A stretch of 64,000 bases of DNA from Rhodococcus sp. RD6.2 (GCF_001040705.1 NZ_CVQP01000007.1:89815-153814), one strand, 5' to 3'. Counted from the stretch's first letter, positions 47,611-56,523 are shown. A program made the numbers and translations. The notes: a model not told the origin generated them from the letters alone.

Positions 47611-48312
47611 ATGAGTGCGAGCGGTCCCAGCGGCAACGAGCCAGGCCCCGGCGAGGACCACGAGGCCGGCCCCACCGAGTGGGGTGAGCATCCGCACGGA
47701 GTCGGTCCGTGGACCCTCGAGCATCCGGGCGAGCCGGCCGACGATCCGCGGTACGACCCCGAGTTGCTCGCAGGCGGTGACCGCCGCAACGTCGTCGACG
47801 CCTACCGGTACTGGAGCCGCGAGGCGATCGTCGCGGACATCGACTCCCGCAGGCATCCGTTCCACGTCGCGATCGAGAACTTCGGGCACGACGCCAACAT
47901 CGGCACCGTCGTCCGCTCCGCAAATGCGTTCGCCGCGGCGGCCGTGCACATCGTGGGTCGCCGCCGCTGGAATCGGCGCGGAGCAATGGTCACCGACCGC
48001 TACCAGCACATCGTGCACCACCCGACCGCCGAGGAACTGTTCGAGTACGCGGCCGTCGAGAACCTGGCAGTCGTCGCCGTCGACAACGTTCCCGGGTCGG
48101 TTCCACTGGAGACGGCGAGCCTGCCTCGCGAGTGCATCCTGCTGTTCGGGCAGGAGGGTCCCGGCGTCAGCGACCACGCCAAGCAGTCCGCGGTGATGAC
48201 CGTGTCGATTGCGCAGTTCGGTTCCACCAGAAGCATCAACGCCGGGGTGGCCGCAGGCATCGCCATGCACGCCTGGGTCCGGCAACACGCCGATCTCGGC
48301 CGTAGTTGGTAG
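47611..48312 (+). CDS. SpoU/TrmH family RNA 2'-O-methyltransferase
   Basis: 233 aa. The SPOUT fold is evident: NIGTVVRSANAFAAAAVHIVG (motif 1, about 97-117), ILLFGQEGPGVS (motif 2, about 172-183) and VSIAQFGSTRSINAGVAAGIAMHAW (motif 3, about 195-219). It methylates ribose in tRNA or rRNA using SAM. The N-terminal 50 residues are hydrophilic and variable. Corresponds to Rv0380c by type and region. Confidence 0.92.
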   Translation: MSASGPSGNEPGPGEDHEAGPTEWGEHPHGVGPWTLEHPGEPADDPRYDPELLAGGDRRNVVDAYRYWSREAIVADIDSRRHPFHVAIENFGHDANIGTVVRSANAFAAAAVHIVGRRRWNRRGAMVTDRYQHIVHHPTAEELFEYAAVENLAVVAVDNVPGSVPLETASLPRECILLFGQEGPGVSDHAKQSAVMTVSIAQFGSTRSINAGVAAGIAMHAWVRQHADLGRSW

Positions 48313-48346
48313 CGATTTGTGACACGAGTGGGCAAGATCGGTTGTC

Positions 48347-49504
48347 ATGCAGCACCAGTGGTCGGGGCGGGCGGATGCGGCGGAAGCCGCTGTGGTCACC
48401 CGGCACCTCCGACGATTGTGGGCGCTGCCCGGCACATCGATGGCGGTCGTCGCGTGGCCCCCGGTCCGTCGTGAGCGGATGTTCTTCTCCTGGCACTACT
48501 GGTGGCAGGCGCATCTGCTGGACTGCGTCGTCGACGCCGCCGACCGAGAACCCACCCCGCGCCGTCGGCGCAGGATCACGAAAATCGCCCGGGCCCACCG
48601 AATCCGGAACGTGACCGGGTGGACCAACAACTATTACGACGACATGGCCTGGCTCGGGATCTCGTTGGAGCGGGCGCAGCGGCTGCAGCATCTGGACTTC
48701 CGTCGTCCGATCGGTGACCTCGAAGCCCAGCTGTGGGATGCCTGGGCGCCGGAATCCGGCGGTGGAATCCCGTGGCGAACCCGGTCCGACTTCTACAACG
48801 CCCCCGCGAACGGGCCAGCCGCGATCCTGCTCGCCCGCACCGGGCGCCTGCTGCGCGCCCAGGCGATGACCGACTGGATCGACCTCGCTCTCAAGGATCC
48901 GGCTACCGGGCTGATCCTCGACGGCATCCGCTTTCCTCCGGGGAAGCCGGTGCCCGCAGGCATCCTCGACCGCGCCGTCTACAGCTACTGCCAGGGCGTG
49001 GTGCTCGGCGCGGAGACGGAACTCGCCCGCAGTCTCGACGAGCCTCGGCACCGACTGCGGGTCCATGCCCTCGTCGATGCCGTCGACAAGCACCTGACCG
49101 TCGACGGGGTGATCGTCGGAGGTGGGGGTGGAGACGGGGGACTGTTCAACGGCATCCTGGCCCGCTACCTCGCGCACGTTGCCGCGTCGCTGCCAGGGAG
49201 TGAGGACGCCGACCAGCGTGCGAGGACGGTCGCCGCGCAGATCGTTCTCGGCTCCGCCGAGTCGGCCTGGGAGAACCGGTTGCAGGTGGAAGGTCAGCCC
49301 CTGTTCGGCTGCGACTGGGCGAGCCCGGCCCGCCTGCCCGGTTTGGGTGACGGCATCGCCGCGTTCTCAGGCGGAACCGTGCACGCGTCCGACATCGCCG
49401 AGCGGGACTTCTCGGTGCAGCTCGGTGGCTGGATGCTGATGGAGGCCGCCCACGTCGCGGCGGGCACACTCGAACGGAAGGCGACCCGTCCGCGTCACGT
49501 CTGA
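48347..49504 (+). CDS. Glycoside hydrolase family 76-like protein (Rv0365c-like)
   Basis: 385 aa. The catalytic pair of Asp characteristic of GH76 endo-alpha-1,6-mannanases is in YYDDMAW (about 96-102), within an (alpha/alpha)6 barrel that includes GGIPWRTRSDFYNAPANGP and YCQGVVLGAE. There is no signal peptide, as in M. tuberculosis Rv0365c, which lies near fba as here. A cytoplasmic role in mannan or lipomannan turnover is possible, but the lack of export makes the substrate uncertain. Confidence 0.82.
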   Translation: MQHQWSGRADAAEAAVVTRHLRRLWALPGTSMAVVAWPPVRRERMFFSWHYWWQAHLLDCVVDAADREPTPRRRRRITKIARAHRIRNVTGWTNNYYDDMAWLGISLERAQRLQHLDFRRPIGDLEAQLWDAWAPESGGGIPWRTRSDFYNAPANGPAAILLARTGRLLRAQAMTDWIDLALKDPATGLILDGIRFPPGKPVPAGILDRAVYSYCQGVVLGAETELARSLDEPRHRLRVHALVDAVDKHLTVDGVIVGGGGGDGGLFNGILARYLAHVAASLPGSEDADQRARTVAAQIVLGSAESAWENRLQVEGQPLFGCDWASPARLPGLGDGIAAFSGGTVHASDIAERDFSVQLGGWMLMEAAHVAAGTLERKATRPRHV

Positions 49505-49508
49505 CGAC

Positions 49509-49539
49509 TTGCACCTCACGTAGCGTGAGGTTCTAGCGT
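49509..49539 (+). promoter_or_regulatory. MerR-type promoter with 19-bp spacer
   Basis: TTGCAC (49509-49514) and TAGCGT (49534-49539) are 19 bp apart, the overlong spacer typical of MerR-activated promoters. The -10 ends 7 nt before ATG 49547, giving a leaderless mRNA. Confidence 0.7.
49513..49531. promoter_or_regulatory. MerR operator
   Basis: ACCTCACG-TAG-CGTGAGGT, perfect 8-bp arms, fills the spacer between -35 and -10, exactly where MerR-family activators bind. Confidence 0.8.
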
Positions 49540-49546
49540 GGCTGAC

Positions 49547-50035
49547 ATGACCGACCTACCGCGCTCCTGGACACTCGACGAGATGACGACCAGGGTCGCC
49601 GCGATGGACGGGGTACGGATTCTCGTCGCAGATGCGGAGTCCGGGGCCCCTGAGTCCGCGTGGGGTGACATGTTCGTCTACGACGCCGGCGCTTCCGCTG
49701 CCGCGGCATCTGCGGGCGCCGGGATCCCGTTCGCGACGATCGTGGTCAGCGACTACCCCGGATTCGACACCGCATCGGACCTCGACCGCCTCGGCGTGTA
49801 CCGGGTCAACATCCATGTCGGACGCGACCGGTTCCGCGACCTCGTCGGGTACGGCCCGGAGTCGAGTTCGTCCCGCCGCGACGAGCACGACTACCGCGAA
49901 GCGGACCGGGTGCTCCCGCATCCCGTGTACGCGCCGCAGGCGTGGGTGTCGATCGTCAATCCGGGTCCGAGGACCGGTGACCTGGTGACGTCGCTGCTCG
50001 CCGAGGCGCTGGCGTGGAGCCGCCGTCGTGGCTGA
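49547..50035 (+). CDS. DUF6194 family protein
   Basis: 162 aa from ATG 49547. The GTG at 49538 is rejected because it lies inside the -10 box. The sequence (GDMFVYDAG, FATIVVSDYPGFDTASDLDR, YRVNIHVGR and HPVYAPQAWVSIVNPG blocks) matches the DUF6194 family of actinobacterial proteins of unknown function. The last 8 nt overlap the MerR gene, so it is co-translated with and controlled by its MerR/TipAS regulator, suggesting a role in response to a small molecule. Confidence 0.75.
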   Translation: MTDLPRSWTLDEMTTRVAAMDGVRILVADAESGAPESAWGDMFVYDAGASAAAASAGAGIPFATIVVSDYPGFDTASDLDRLGVYRVNIHVGRDRFRDLVGYGPESSSSRRDEHDYREADRVLPHPVYAPQAWVSIVNPGPRTGDLVTSLLAEALAWSRRRG

Positions 50036-50771
50036 CTACTCCGTCGGCGAGGTCGCGGCCATGTCGGGAATCTCGATTCGGACGCTGCATCACTACGACG
50101 AGATCGGCGTGCTGGTCCCGAACTCCCGTACCGCGGCGGGGCACCGCCGCTACTGCGACGACGACCTCGCGCGACTGCGGCGCATCCTCTACTACCGCGC
50201 GCTCGACTTTCCCCTCGACCGGATCGCGGCACTGCTCGACGACCCCGATCCCGGGACGCATCTGCGACGCCAGCACCGGTTGCTGAGGCAGCGGCAGGCC
50301 CGCACGTCCGACATGCTCGCCCAACTGGACCGCGAGGTGGAGGCGCTGGAACTGGGCATCGCGCTGTCGCCGGCCCAGCAGCGGGAGATCTTCGGGACGG
50401 ACCGGTTCGCGGACCTGCTCGCCGAGGCCGAGGGAACGAGCGCGCAGTGGCGGGTGACGGCGGTGTACGGGGAGCAGGAGTGGCGAGCGATCAAAGCGGA
50501 GGCGGACGCCGTCATCGGGCTCTTCGCGGATGCCATCGCGGCGCAGGCACCCGTCGGATCGGACTCGGCGACGGACGCCGCGGAGCAGCATCGGCAGCAC
50601 CTCGAGCGATGGTTCTTCGAGTGCGGCCCGCAGCGTCACGTCGAGATCGCAGACCAGTATCTGGCGGATCCGGCGGCCGCCGCGACCTGGGATGCCGTCG
50701 CCCCGGGATTCGCGCAGTACGTCCACGACGCTGTCGTCGCGAACGTCGCGCGTCGTCACTCCACCTCGTAG
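50028..50771 (+). CDS. MerR family regulator with TipAS-type ligand domain
   Basis: 247 aa. The N-terminal MerR winged helix (SVGEVAAMSGISIRTLHHYDEIG, then the HRRYCDDD wing) is joined by a coiled coil (about 75-110) to a C-terminal domain of about 115 residues with the TipAS pattern (helices rich in Trp, Phe, His: HLERWFFECGPQRHVEIADQYL). TipAS domains bind thiopeptides and other antibiotics. It probably autoactivates the operon through the palindrome at 49513. Its 3' end overlaps the convergent DedA gene by 16 bp. Confidence 0.9.
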   Translation: MADYSVGEVAAMSGISIRTLHHYDEIGVLVPNSRTAAGHRRYCDDDLARLRRILYYRALDFPLDRIAALLDDPDPGTHLRRQHRLLRQRQARTSDMLAQLDREVEALELGIALSPAQQREIFGTDRFADLLAEAEGTSAQWRVTAVYGEQEWRAIKAEADAVIGLFADAIAAQAPVGSDSATDAAEQHRQHLERWFFECGPQRHVEIADQYLADPAAAATWDAVAPGFAQYVHDAVVANVARRHSTS

Positions 50772-51406
50772 TCCTCGGCCGGTTTCGCGAGTTCCTGCCG
50801 GTACTGCGCCACACCGACGGCGGTGCCGACGACGAGTCCGACCACCAGCACCCCCAGGACCGCGGGCATCAGCCACGGCACCCGTTCGAGGAACTCGCCC
50901 GCATAGAAACCGAGCAGCAGCAGGACCGGCGCCCAGGCGAGCGCGCCGAGGGTGCTCGCGATCGTGTAGGTGCGGTGGTTCATCCGCGCCGCGCCCGCGA
51001 CGAGCGGGCAGAGGGTCCGCACCCACGGAATCCAGCGGGCGATCAGGACAGCCCAGAATCCGTTCCGGTCGAGCAGGGCGTTGACCTTGTGCAGATTCTG
51101 GGTGTTGACGTAGCGGCCGTTGCGGCGGGCGACGAGGTGGTGACCGCTGCGATGCCCGAGCACATAGCCGACCTGGTTCCCGGCGATCGCGGCAGCAGCA
51201 GCGGCCGCCGACAGCGTCCACACATGGGTGCTGCCCGCCGAATGACCGGCCAGGACGATGCCCGCGGTCAGCAGCATCGAGTCACCGGGCAGGAACAGTC
51301 CGATGACGAACGCGCACTCGAGGAACACGAATGTGACGACCAGGACCCACACGAGCACAGGGCCGACGGTCGCGAAGTGCCCCAGGTCGGGGGCTGCGAA
51401 CGCCAT
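50756..51406 (-). CDS. DedA family membrane protein (first copy)
   Basis: 216 aa. DedA hallmarks: FVIGLFLPGDSMLLTAGIVLAG (re-entrant loop with the conserved Pro-Gly-Asp/Glu), GYVLGHRSG, and the Arg-rich FxRxxPxxR-type segment IARWIPWVRTLCPLVAG. The family flips or transports undecaprenyl phosphate and phospholipids and affects membrane potential and resistance. It is directly downstream of a second DedA gene, 3 nt apart. Confidence 0.9.
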   Translation of the reverse strand: MAFAAPDLGHFATVGPVLVWVLVVTFVFLECAFVIGLFLPGDSMLLTAGIVLAGHSAGSTHVWTLSAAAAAAAIAGNQVGYVLGHRSGHHLVARRNGRYVNTQNLHKVNALLDRNGFWAVLIARWIPWVRTLCPLVAGAARMNHRTYTIASTLGALAWAPVLLLLGFYAGEFLERVPWLMPAVLGVLVVGLVVGTAVGVAQYRQELAKPAEDYEVE

Positions 51407-51409
51407 CGA

Positions 51410-52153
51410 TTACGGCGTGTACTCGTCCGCGGGGTTGTCGGCGGCTGGCTTGCTCTTACGGGACGCCGTGTAGCGCTTGACGATCTCGACCATGATCGGG
51501 ATGACCGAGACGAACACGATGAGCAGGAAGATCGCGTCGACGTTGTCGCGGATGAACTCGATCTGGCCGAGCAGGAATCCGAGCAGCGTGACGCCCGCGC
51601 CCCACACGACCGCGCCGAGGATGTTGTAGGTGAGGAACACCGTGTACTTCATCTTCGACGCGCCGGCGACCAGCGGCGCGAAGGTGCGCACGATCGGAAC
51701 GAAGCGGGCCAGGAAGATGGTGATCGGACCGTGCTTCTCGAAGAACGCATGCGACTCGTCGATGTAGCTCTTCTTGAAGAACTTCGCGTCGTTCGACTTG
51801 AACAGTGCGGCGCCGCCCTTCGCGCCGATCCAGTAGCCGACCTGGTCGCCGAGGAACGCGGCGATCGGAATGGTCACCAGCAGGACCCACAGGGGGGCGA
51901 ACGGCTCGACCTCGGTGGACTTCGACGCTGCGATCAGGCCCGCGGTGAACAGCAGGGAGTCGCCGGGCAGGAGCGGGAACAGCAGACCCGACTCGATGAA
52001 CACCACCAACAGCAGACCGACCAGCACCCAGGTGCCGAACGAGTTGAGGAGGTTGACCGGGTCCAGGAATCCCGGCAGAAGTGCCAGATTCGTCACGGAG
52101 TCCTGGCCTGCGGTCACGAGGTCAGCGGCTGCCTGCACAATCACGCGGACCAC
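51410..52153 (-). CDS. DedA family membrane protein (second copy, Rv0364-like)
   Basis: 247 aa from GTG 52153 (start somewhat uncertain; no clear ribosome site). Shares DedA motifs: FIESGLLFPLLPGDSLLFTAGLIA, DQVGYWIGAKGG, and FLARFVPIVRTFAPLVAGASKMKYTVFL. M. tuberculosis Rv0364, a DedA protein, lies divergently next to fba as here. The C-terminal tail is basic then acidic and cytoplasmic. Tandem duplication with the gene at 50756 is possible, but the two differ enough to be old paralogues. Confidence 0.9.
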   Translation of the reverse strand: MVRVIVQAAADLVTAGQDSVTNLALLPGFLDPVNLLNSFGTWVLVGLLLVVFIESGLLFPLLPGDSLLFTAGLIAASKSTEVEPFAPLWVLLVTIPIAAFLGDQVGYWIGAKGGAALFKSNDAKFFKKSYIDESHAFFEKHGPITIFLARFVPIVRTFAPLVAGASKMKYTVFLTYNILGAVVWGAGVTLLGFLLGQIEFIRDNVDAIFLLIVFVSVIPIMVEIVKRYTASRKSKPAADNPADEYTP

Positions 52154-52305
52154 AGTACCGTCGATGCGGGGCAGCGCCCGTATCGCCCGATCTCGGACTT
52201 GCAGGAGACGGCGTGCCCGGCAGTTGCCATACTGCTAGGACGACGCTGCCGGCCCGACCGGCCGAGCGCACCCGAATGAATTCGTCGACGTGGAGGTCAG
52301 CCGCC

Positions 52306-53343
52306 GTGCCCATCGCAACTCCCGAGGTCTATGCCGAGATGCTCGGACGGGCCAAGGAACACTCCTTCGCCTTTCCCGCCATCAACTGCACCTCGTCCGA
52401 GACGATCAACGCGGCCATCAAGGGGTTCGCGGACGCGGGCAGCGACGGCATCATCCAGTTCTCCACCGGTGGCGCCGAGTTCGGTTCGGGCCTCGGCGTC
52501 AAGGACATGGTGACGGGCTCCGTCGCGCTCGCCGAGTTCGCGCACGTCATCGCCGCGAAGTACGACGTCACCATCGCGCTGCACACCGACCACTGCCCGA
52601 AGGACAAGCTGGACGGATTCGTCCGCCCGCTGCTGGCCATCTCGCAGGAGCGCGTCAACCAGGGTCTGAACCCGCTGTTCCAGTCGCACATGTGGGACGG
52701 GTCGGCCGTGCCGATCGACGAGAACCTGCAGATCGCGCAGGAACTCCTCAAGCTGTCGAAGGCAGCGAACATCATCCTCGAGGTCGAGATCGGCGTCGTC
52801 GGCGGCGAAGAGGACGGCGTCGAGGCCGAGATCAACGACAAGCTGTACACCTCGCGTGAGGACTTCGAGAAGACCATCGACGCCCTCGGCGTCGGTGAGA
52901 ACGGCAAGTACCTGCTTGCGGCCACGTTCGGCAACGTCCACGGCGTCTACAAGCCGGGCAACGTAGTCCTCAAGCCGGAGGTTCTCAAGGAGGGCCAGGA
53001 GGCGGCCGTTGCCAAGCTCGGCCTCCCTGCCGGTTCGCAGCCGTTCGACTTCGTCTTCCACGGCGGCTCGGGCTCGCTGAAGTCGGAGATCGAGGACTCG
53101 CTGCGCTACGGCGTCGTGAAGATGAACGTCGACACCGACACCCAGTACGCGTTCTCGCGTCCGATCGCCGGACACTTCTTCAGCAACTACGACGGCGTGC
53201 TGAAGATCGACGGCGAGGTCGGCAACAAGAAGGTCTACGACCCGCGCAGCTACCTCAAGAAGGCCGAGGCGGGCATGACCGCTCGCGTCGTCGAGGCCTG
53301 CAACGACCTCAAGTCCGCCGGCCGGTCGGTTTCCGCCGGATAG
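52306..53343 (+). CDS. fba: Class II fructose-1,6-bisphosphate aldolase
   Basis: 345 aa from GTG 52306, with GGAGG 9 nt upstream; PIATPEVYAEMLGRAKE is the known actinobacterial start. It cleaves fructose 1,6-bisphosphate in glycolysis and forms it in gluconeogenesis. Zinc ligands and catalytic loop: LHTDHCPKDK (about 94-103), EIEIGVVGGEEDGV-like block (VEIGVVGGEEDGVE), GNVHGVYKPG and FHGGSGS. Very close to M. tuberculosis Rv0363c. Confidence 0.98.
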   Translation: MPIATPEVYAEMLGRAKEHSFAFPAINCTSSETINAAIKGFADAGSDGIIQFSTGGAEFGSGLGVKDMVTGSVALAEFAHVIAAKYDVTIALHTDHCPKDKLDGFVRPLLAISQERVNQGLNPLFQSHMWDGSAVPIDENLQIAQELLKLSKAANIILEVEIGVVGGEEDGVEAEINDKLYTSREDFEKTIDALGVGENGKYLLAATFGNVHGVYKPGNVVLKPEVLKEGQEAAVAKLGLPAGSQPFDFVFHGGSGSLKSEIEDSLRYGVVKMNVDTDTQYAFSRPIAGHFFSNYDGVLKIDGEVGNKKVYDPRSYLKKAEAGMTARVVEACNDLKSAGRSVSAG

Positions 53344-53368
53344 TCCTCCCGCCACGGTTCTCGCCGAC

Positions 53369-53416
53369 AGTGCAGTTCCCGTCGCGTTCGCCGAATGGCG
53401 CGACGGGCACTGCACT
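53369..53416. terminator. Long hairpin after fba
   Basis: AGTGCAGT plus CCCGTCGCG on the left (53369-53386) pairs with CGCGACGGG plus ACTGCACT on the right (53399-53416), 17 bp with one mismatch. It starts 26 nt after the fba stop. Confidence 0.7.
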
Positions 53417-53433
53417 CTCGTGCTTTCCCGCCT

Positions 53434-53439
53434 TAGGCT
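53434..53439 (+). promoter_or_regulatory. -10 box for a leaderless start at 53446
   Basis: TAGGCT ends 6 nt before ATG 53446; no ribosome site. Confidence 0.45.
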
Positions 53440-53445
53440 TGTCGC

Positions 53446-54282
53446 ATGACCGTCGCGGTGTCTGGGGCAAGCGGATTCATCGGCGGGGGAGTGGCTCGCC
53501 TGCTCTCCGAGGCGGGCACCGACCTGCGCCTGCTCTCCCGCGACCCGTCCCGACTACCCGACCTGCCGCACGCGACCGCCGTGCAGGCCGGATTCGGTGA
53601 CGCCGGGTTGACGGACGCGCTGCGCGGCGTCGACACCTTCTTCATGGTCTCGGCGACCGAAACCGAGCACCGCGTCGACCTGCATCGCGCCGCCGTGCGG
53701 GCCGCCGCGGACGCCGGGGTCCGGCGGATCGTGTACCTCTCCTTCGTCGGCGCCGCACCCGACTGCACGTTCACCTTCGGGCGCGACCACTGGCACACCG
53801 AACAGGCCGTCCGCGACACCGGGCTGACGTTCACGTTCCTCCGCGACAACCTGTACCTCGACCTCATGCCCGGCATGGTCGGCGCCGACGACGTCATCCG
53901 TGGGCCCGCCGGCCACGGGCGTGCCGCGATGGTCGCGCGGGCCGACGTCGTGGAGGTCGCTGCCGCGGTGCTCGGCTCGGCCCGTCACGACGACCGGACA
54001 CTGGACCTCACCGGTCCGGCGGCGCTGTCGCTGACCGATGTCGCGGACGCGTTGACCGCAGCGCTGGGACGCCCGATCCGGTACCACCGCGAAACGCTCG
54101 ACGAGGCGTACGCGTCCCGCTCGGACCTCGGCGCGCAGCGGTGGGAGGTCGACGGCTGGGTCAGCTCCTACGCGGCGATCGCGAATGGGGACCTCGCGCG
54201 GGTCACGAGGGACGTCCGACATGTCCTGCACCGCGACCCCGTCGGGATCGGTGACGTGTTTCCGCCGCTCGCCGAACTGTAG
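53446..54282 (+). CDS. NmrA-like NAD(P)-binding protein
   Basis: 278 aa. The Rossmann start VAVSGASGFIGGGVARLL (about 3-20) is that of atypical SDRs of the NmrA/HSCARG type. No Tyr-x-x-x-Lys catalytic pair is evident. Similar proteins act as quinone oxidoreductases or redox sensors. The middle has YLSFVGAAPD and FTFLRDNLYLDLMPGM. Monocistronic with a probable leaderless start. Confidence 0.85.
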   Translation: MTVAVSGASGFIGGGVARLLSEAGTDLRLLSRDPSRLPDLPHATAVQAGFGDAGLTDALRGVDTFFMVSATETEHRVDLHRAAVRAAADAGVRRIVYLSFVGAAPDCTFTFGRDHWHTEQAVRDTGLTFTFLRDNLYLDLMPGMVGADDVIRGPAGHGRAAMVARADVVEVAAAVLGSARHDDRTLDLTGPAALSLTDVADALTAALGRPIRYHRETLDEAYASRSDLGAQRWEVDGWVSSYAAIANGDLARVTRDVRHVLHRDPVGIGDVFPPLAEL

Positions 54283-54300
54283 GGCGTCAGGAGACACGCC

Positions 54301-54915
54301 CTAGCTGCACACCTTCCACACGCCGTCCTGCTGCTCCAGTGCGAACGAGCGCACCGACGTCGCCGCCGGATCGTTCGCCGTGTGCACGGTGACCTGCGCG
54401 AGGGCGGTGCCGTCGGTGACGGCGACGGCGTCGATGCTGTCGATGATCGGGACCGCACGGTCCGAGTTCGCCGACTTGTACACGTCGGCGAAATCGGCAT
54501 CGGACACCTGTTGGTAGTAGGCGCCGAGTTCGCCGCAGGTACCGGCCCGCAGGGTCGCGAGGTCGCCGCGGTCCACGGCGTCGACGAATCCGTTGATGGC
54601 GCCGCGGACGTCGTCCTCGGTGGAGTTGCCGCCTACTCGGCTCGCGAGAAGCGCGATGCCCGTCGCGACCACAGCGAGCAGAACCACGGCCGCGAGGACC
54701 AGTGGCCAGCGTCGCCGCCCGCGTGGGGCAGGGTCGGGGATACGGGTCGGCGTCGGTGCCACGCCGGGTGGGGGAGGCGTCCCGGGCCCGACACGGGTAG
54801 GGGTTGCCCGCGCCGCGTGCGGGATGGCGACCGTCGGTGCCTCGGACGGCGCGGCGGGCGGCGGGGGTACGGCTGCCGGCGACGACGGCGTCGCGTCCGA
54901 TTCGCTGTTGTCCAC
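54301..54915 (-). CDS. Conserved membrane protein (Rv0361-like)
   Basis: 204 aa from GTG 54915. A Pro/Ala/Thr-rich cytoplasmic N-terminus (about 1-70) precedes one membrane segment (about 72-93) and an extracytoplasmic domain (about 98-204) with an NTF2/DUF4878-like look (DDVRGAINGFVDAVDRGDLATLRAGTCGEL). M. tuberculosis Rv0361, a conserved membrane protein near fba, has the same arrangement. Function unknown. Divergent from the DUF3151 gene. Confidence 0.75.
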   Translation of the reverse strand: MDNSESDATPSSPAAVPPPPAAPSEAPTVAIPHAARATPTRVGPGTPPPPGVAPTPTRIPDPAPRGRRRWPLVLAAVVLLAVVATGIALLASRVGGNSTEDDVRGAINGFVDAVDRGDLATLRAGTCGELGAYYQQVSDADFADVYKSANSDRAVPIIDSIDAVAVTDGTALAQVTVHTANDPAATSVRSFALEQQDGVWKVCS

Positions 54916-54977
54916 GGCCAGCAGCCTACGGGGGTGTCGGGGGATCGTCGGGGATGCGCGGCGCGCACAATGGACGA

Positions 54978-55394
54978 ATGACCTCCTTCGGTGATCTGCT
55001 CGGCCCCCAGCCCACCCTCCTGCCCGGCGATGACGACGCCGAGTCCGAACTGCTGAACAAGGCCGACCCCAAGCAGGTGGCCGCCGACCATCCGACGGCG
55101 TCGATCGCGTGGGCCTACCTGGCGGAAGCTGCGCTCGAGAGCGGCGAGACGATCACCGCCTACGCCTACGCTCGTACCGGCTACCACCGCGGACTCGACC
55201 AGCTGCGTCGCAACGGATGGAAGGGCTTCGGGCCCGTCCCCTACAGCCACGAACCCAACCGTGGATTCCTGCGGTGCGTGGCCGTGCTGGCACGTGCCTC
55301 GCAGGCCATCGGTGAGAACGACGAGCACGCCCGCTGCCTGGACCTGCTCGAGGACTGCGATCCGCGCGCCGCCGAAGCGCTTGGCGTCGAATAG
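54978..55394 (+). CDS. DUF3151 family protein (Rv0360c-like)
   Basis: 138 aa from ATG 54978. The sequence (HPTASIAWAYLAEAALE, YAYARTGYHRGLDQLRRNGWKG and a CLDLLEDCDP end) is that of DUF3151, a small soluble tetratricopeptide-like protein conserved in Mycobacteriales. M. tuberculosis Rv0360c is the equivalent. Function unknown. Confidence 0.85.
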   Translation: MTSFGDLLGPQPTLLPGDDDAESELLNKADPKQVAADHPTASIAWAYLAEAALESGETITAYAYARTGYHRGLDQLRRNGWKGFGPVPYSHEPNRGFLRCVAVLARASQAIGENDEHARCLDLLEDCDPRAAEALGVE

Positions 55395-55410
55395 GTTCCG
55401 TCCCTACTCA

Positions 55411-55436
55411 CGCAGTCGCGCGCGAGAGCGACTGCG
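55411..55436. terminator. Hairpin after DUF3151 gene
   Basis: CGCAGTCGC (55411-55419) and GCGACTGCG (55428-55436), 9-bp arms with an 8-nt loop, 17 nt after the stop at 55394 and just before the FUSC gene. Confidence 0.55.
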
Positions 55437-55452
55437 GGCGTCGACTGTCCGG

Positions 55453-56523
55453 GTGCGGGCGTCCGCGTTCCCGGTACTGCAGTGCGCGTTGGCGGCGGGC
55501 CTTGCATGGTTCGTCGCCAACGACGTGTTCCATCACCATGATCCGTTCTTCGCCCCGATCGCGGCGGTGGTGTCCCTCGGGCTCTCGCTCGGTGCGCGGG
55601 TCCGTCGCTCGGTCGAGCTGATCGTCGGTGTCACCGTCGGAATCGGCATCGGCGACACCCTGATCTCGCTGATCGGTACCGGCGCCTGGCAGATCACACT
55701 CGCCGTCGCGTTGGCGATGACGACGGCGATCTTCCTCGACGGCGGCCCGATCATCTCCATGCAGGCGGGGACGTCCGCGGTCCTGGTCGCGACCCTGATT
55801 CCGCCGCAGCAGGGCGGCGGTCCGGACCGGATGCTCGACGCCCTGATCGGTGGGGTGGTCGGTTTCCTCGTCGTCACACTCGTCCCCGTGCATCCGGTGC
55901 TGCGCGCCCGCAAGACCGCTGCCGACATCCTCGGCGCCGCGTCCGAGGTGCTGCAACTGGTCGCGGACGGGCTCGTGGCGAACGATCCGAAACCGATCGA
56001 GGCGGCGCTGCGCAAGGCTCGGGCGTCGCAGTCCGCGATCGAGGGGCTGCGGTCGAGCCTGAGTGGTGGTCGCGAGATCAGCCGGTTGTCGCCGCTGTAC
56101 TGGGGGTCGCGGGATCGGTTCGACCGGCTCGCCGCCGCGGCGGACCCCCTCGACAACGCGATGCGCAACATCCGCGTGTTGGCGAGACGGTCGCTGACGT
56201 TGGTCCGGGACGACGAGATTCTCGACCCCCGGCTGGTCGACGAGGTGGAGAAGCTCGCGCACGCGGTGGACGTGCTGCGCGGTGTCGTCCTCGCCGACCC
56301 GGGCCAGCAGCCCGACCGCGCGGAGGCGGCGCGGGTGCTGCGTTCGGTAGCGGTGGGCGCGAAGGCCGAACTGGTCGAGAACGCGGGTATTTCGGCAACC
56401 GTGGTGTTCGCGCAGATTCGGTCGCTGATCGTGGACCTGCTGCAGGTGGCGGGGCTGAGCCGGATCTCGGCGATCGCGACCCTGCCCCCGACGGTGCCGA
56501 ACCCCGCCTACCCGCCGGAGTAG
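55453..56523 (+). CDS. FUSC/aromatic acid exporter family protein
   Basis: About 356 aa from GTG 55453; the frame is open upstream, no ribosome site is clear, and the start is uncertain. Four to six membrane segments fill the first 150 residues (AGLAWFVANDVF then APIAAVVSLGLSLG, and VGVTVGIGIGDTLISLIG), followed by a cytoplasmic helical domain of about 200 residues. This is the half-size FUSC/ArAE layout. Family members export aromatic acids or polyamine-like compounds; the substrate here is unknown. Confidence 0.75.
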   Translation: MRASAFPVLQCALAAGLAWFVANDVFHHHDPFFAPIAAVVSLGLSLGARVRRSVELIVGVTVGIGIGDTLISLIGTGAWQITLAVALAMTTAIFLDGGPIISMQAGTSAVLVATLIPPQQGGGPDRMLDALIGGVVGFLVVTLVPVHPVLRARKTAADILGAASEVLQLVADGLVANDPKPIEAALRKARASQSAIEGLRSSLSGGREISRLSPLYWGSRDRFDRLAAAADPLDNAMRNIRVLARRSLTLVRDDEILDPRLVDEVEKLAHAVDVLRGVVLADPGQQPDRAEAARVLRSVAVGAKAELVENAGISATVVFAQIRSLIVDLLQVAGLSRISAIATLPPTVPNPAYPPE

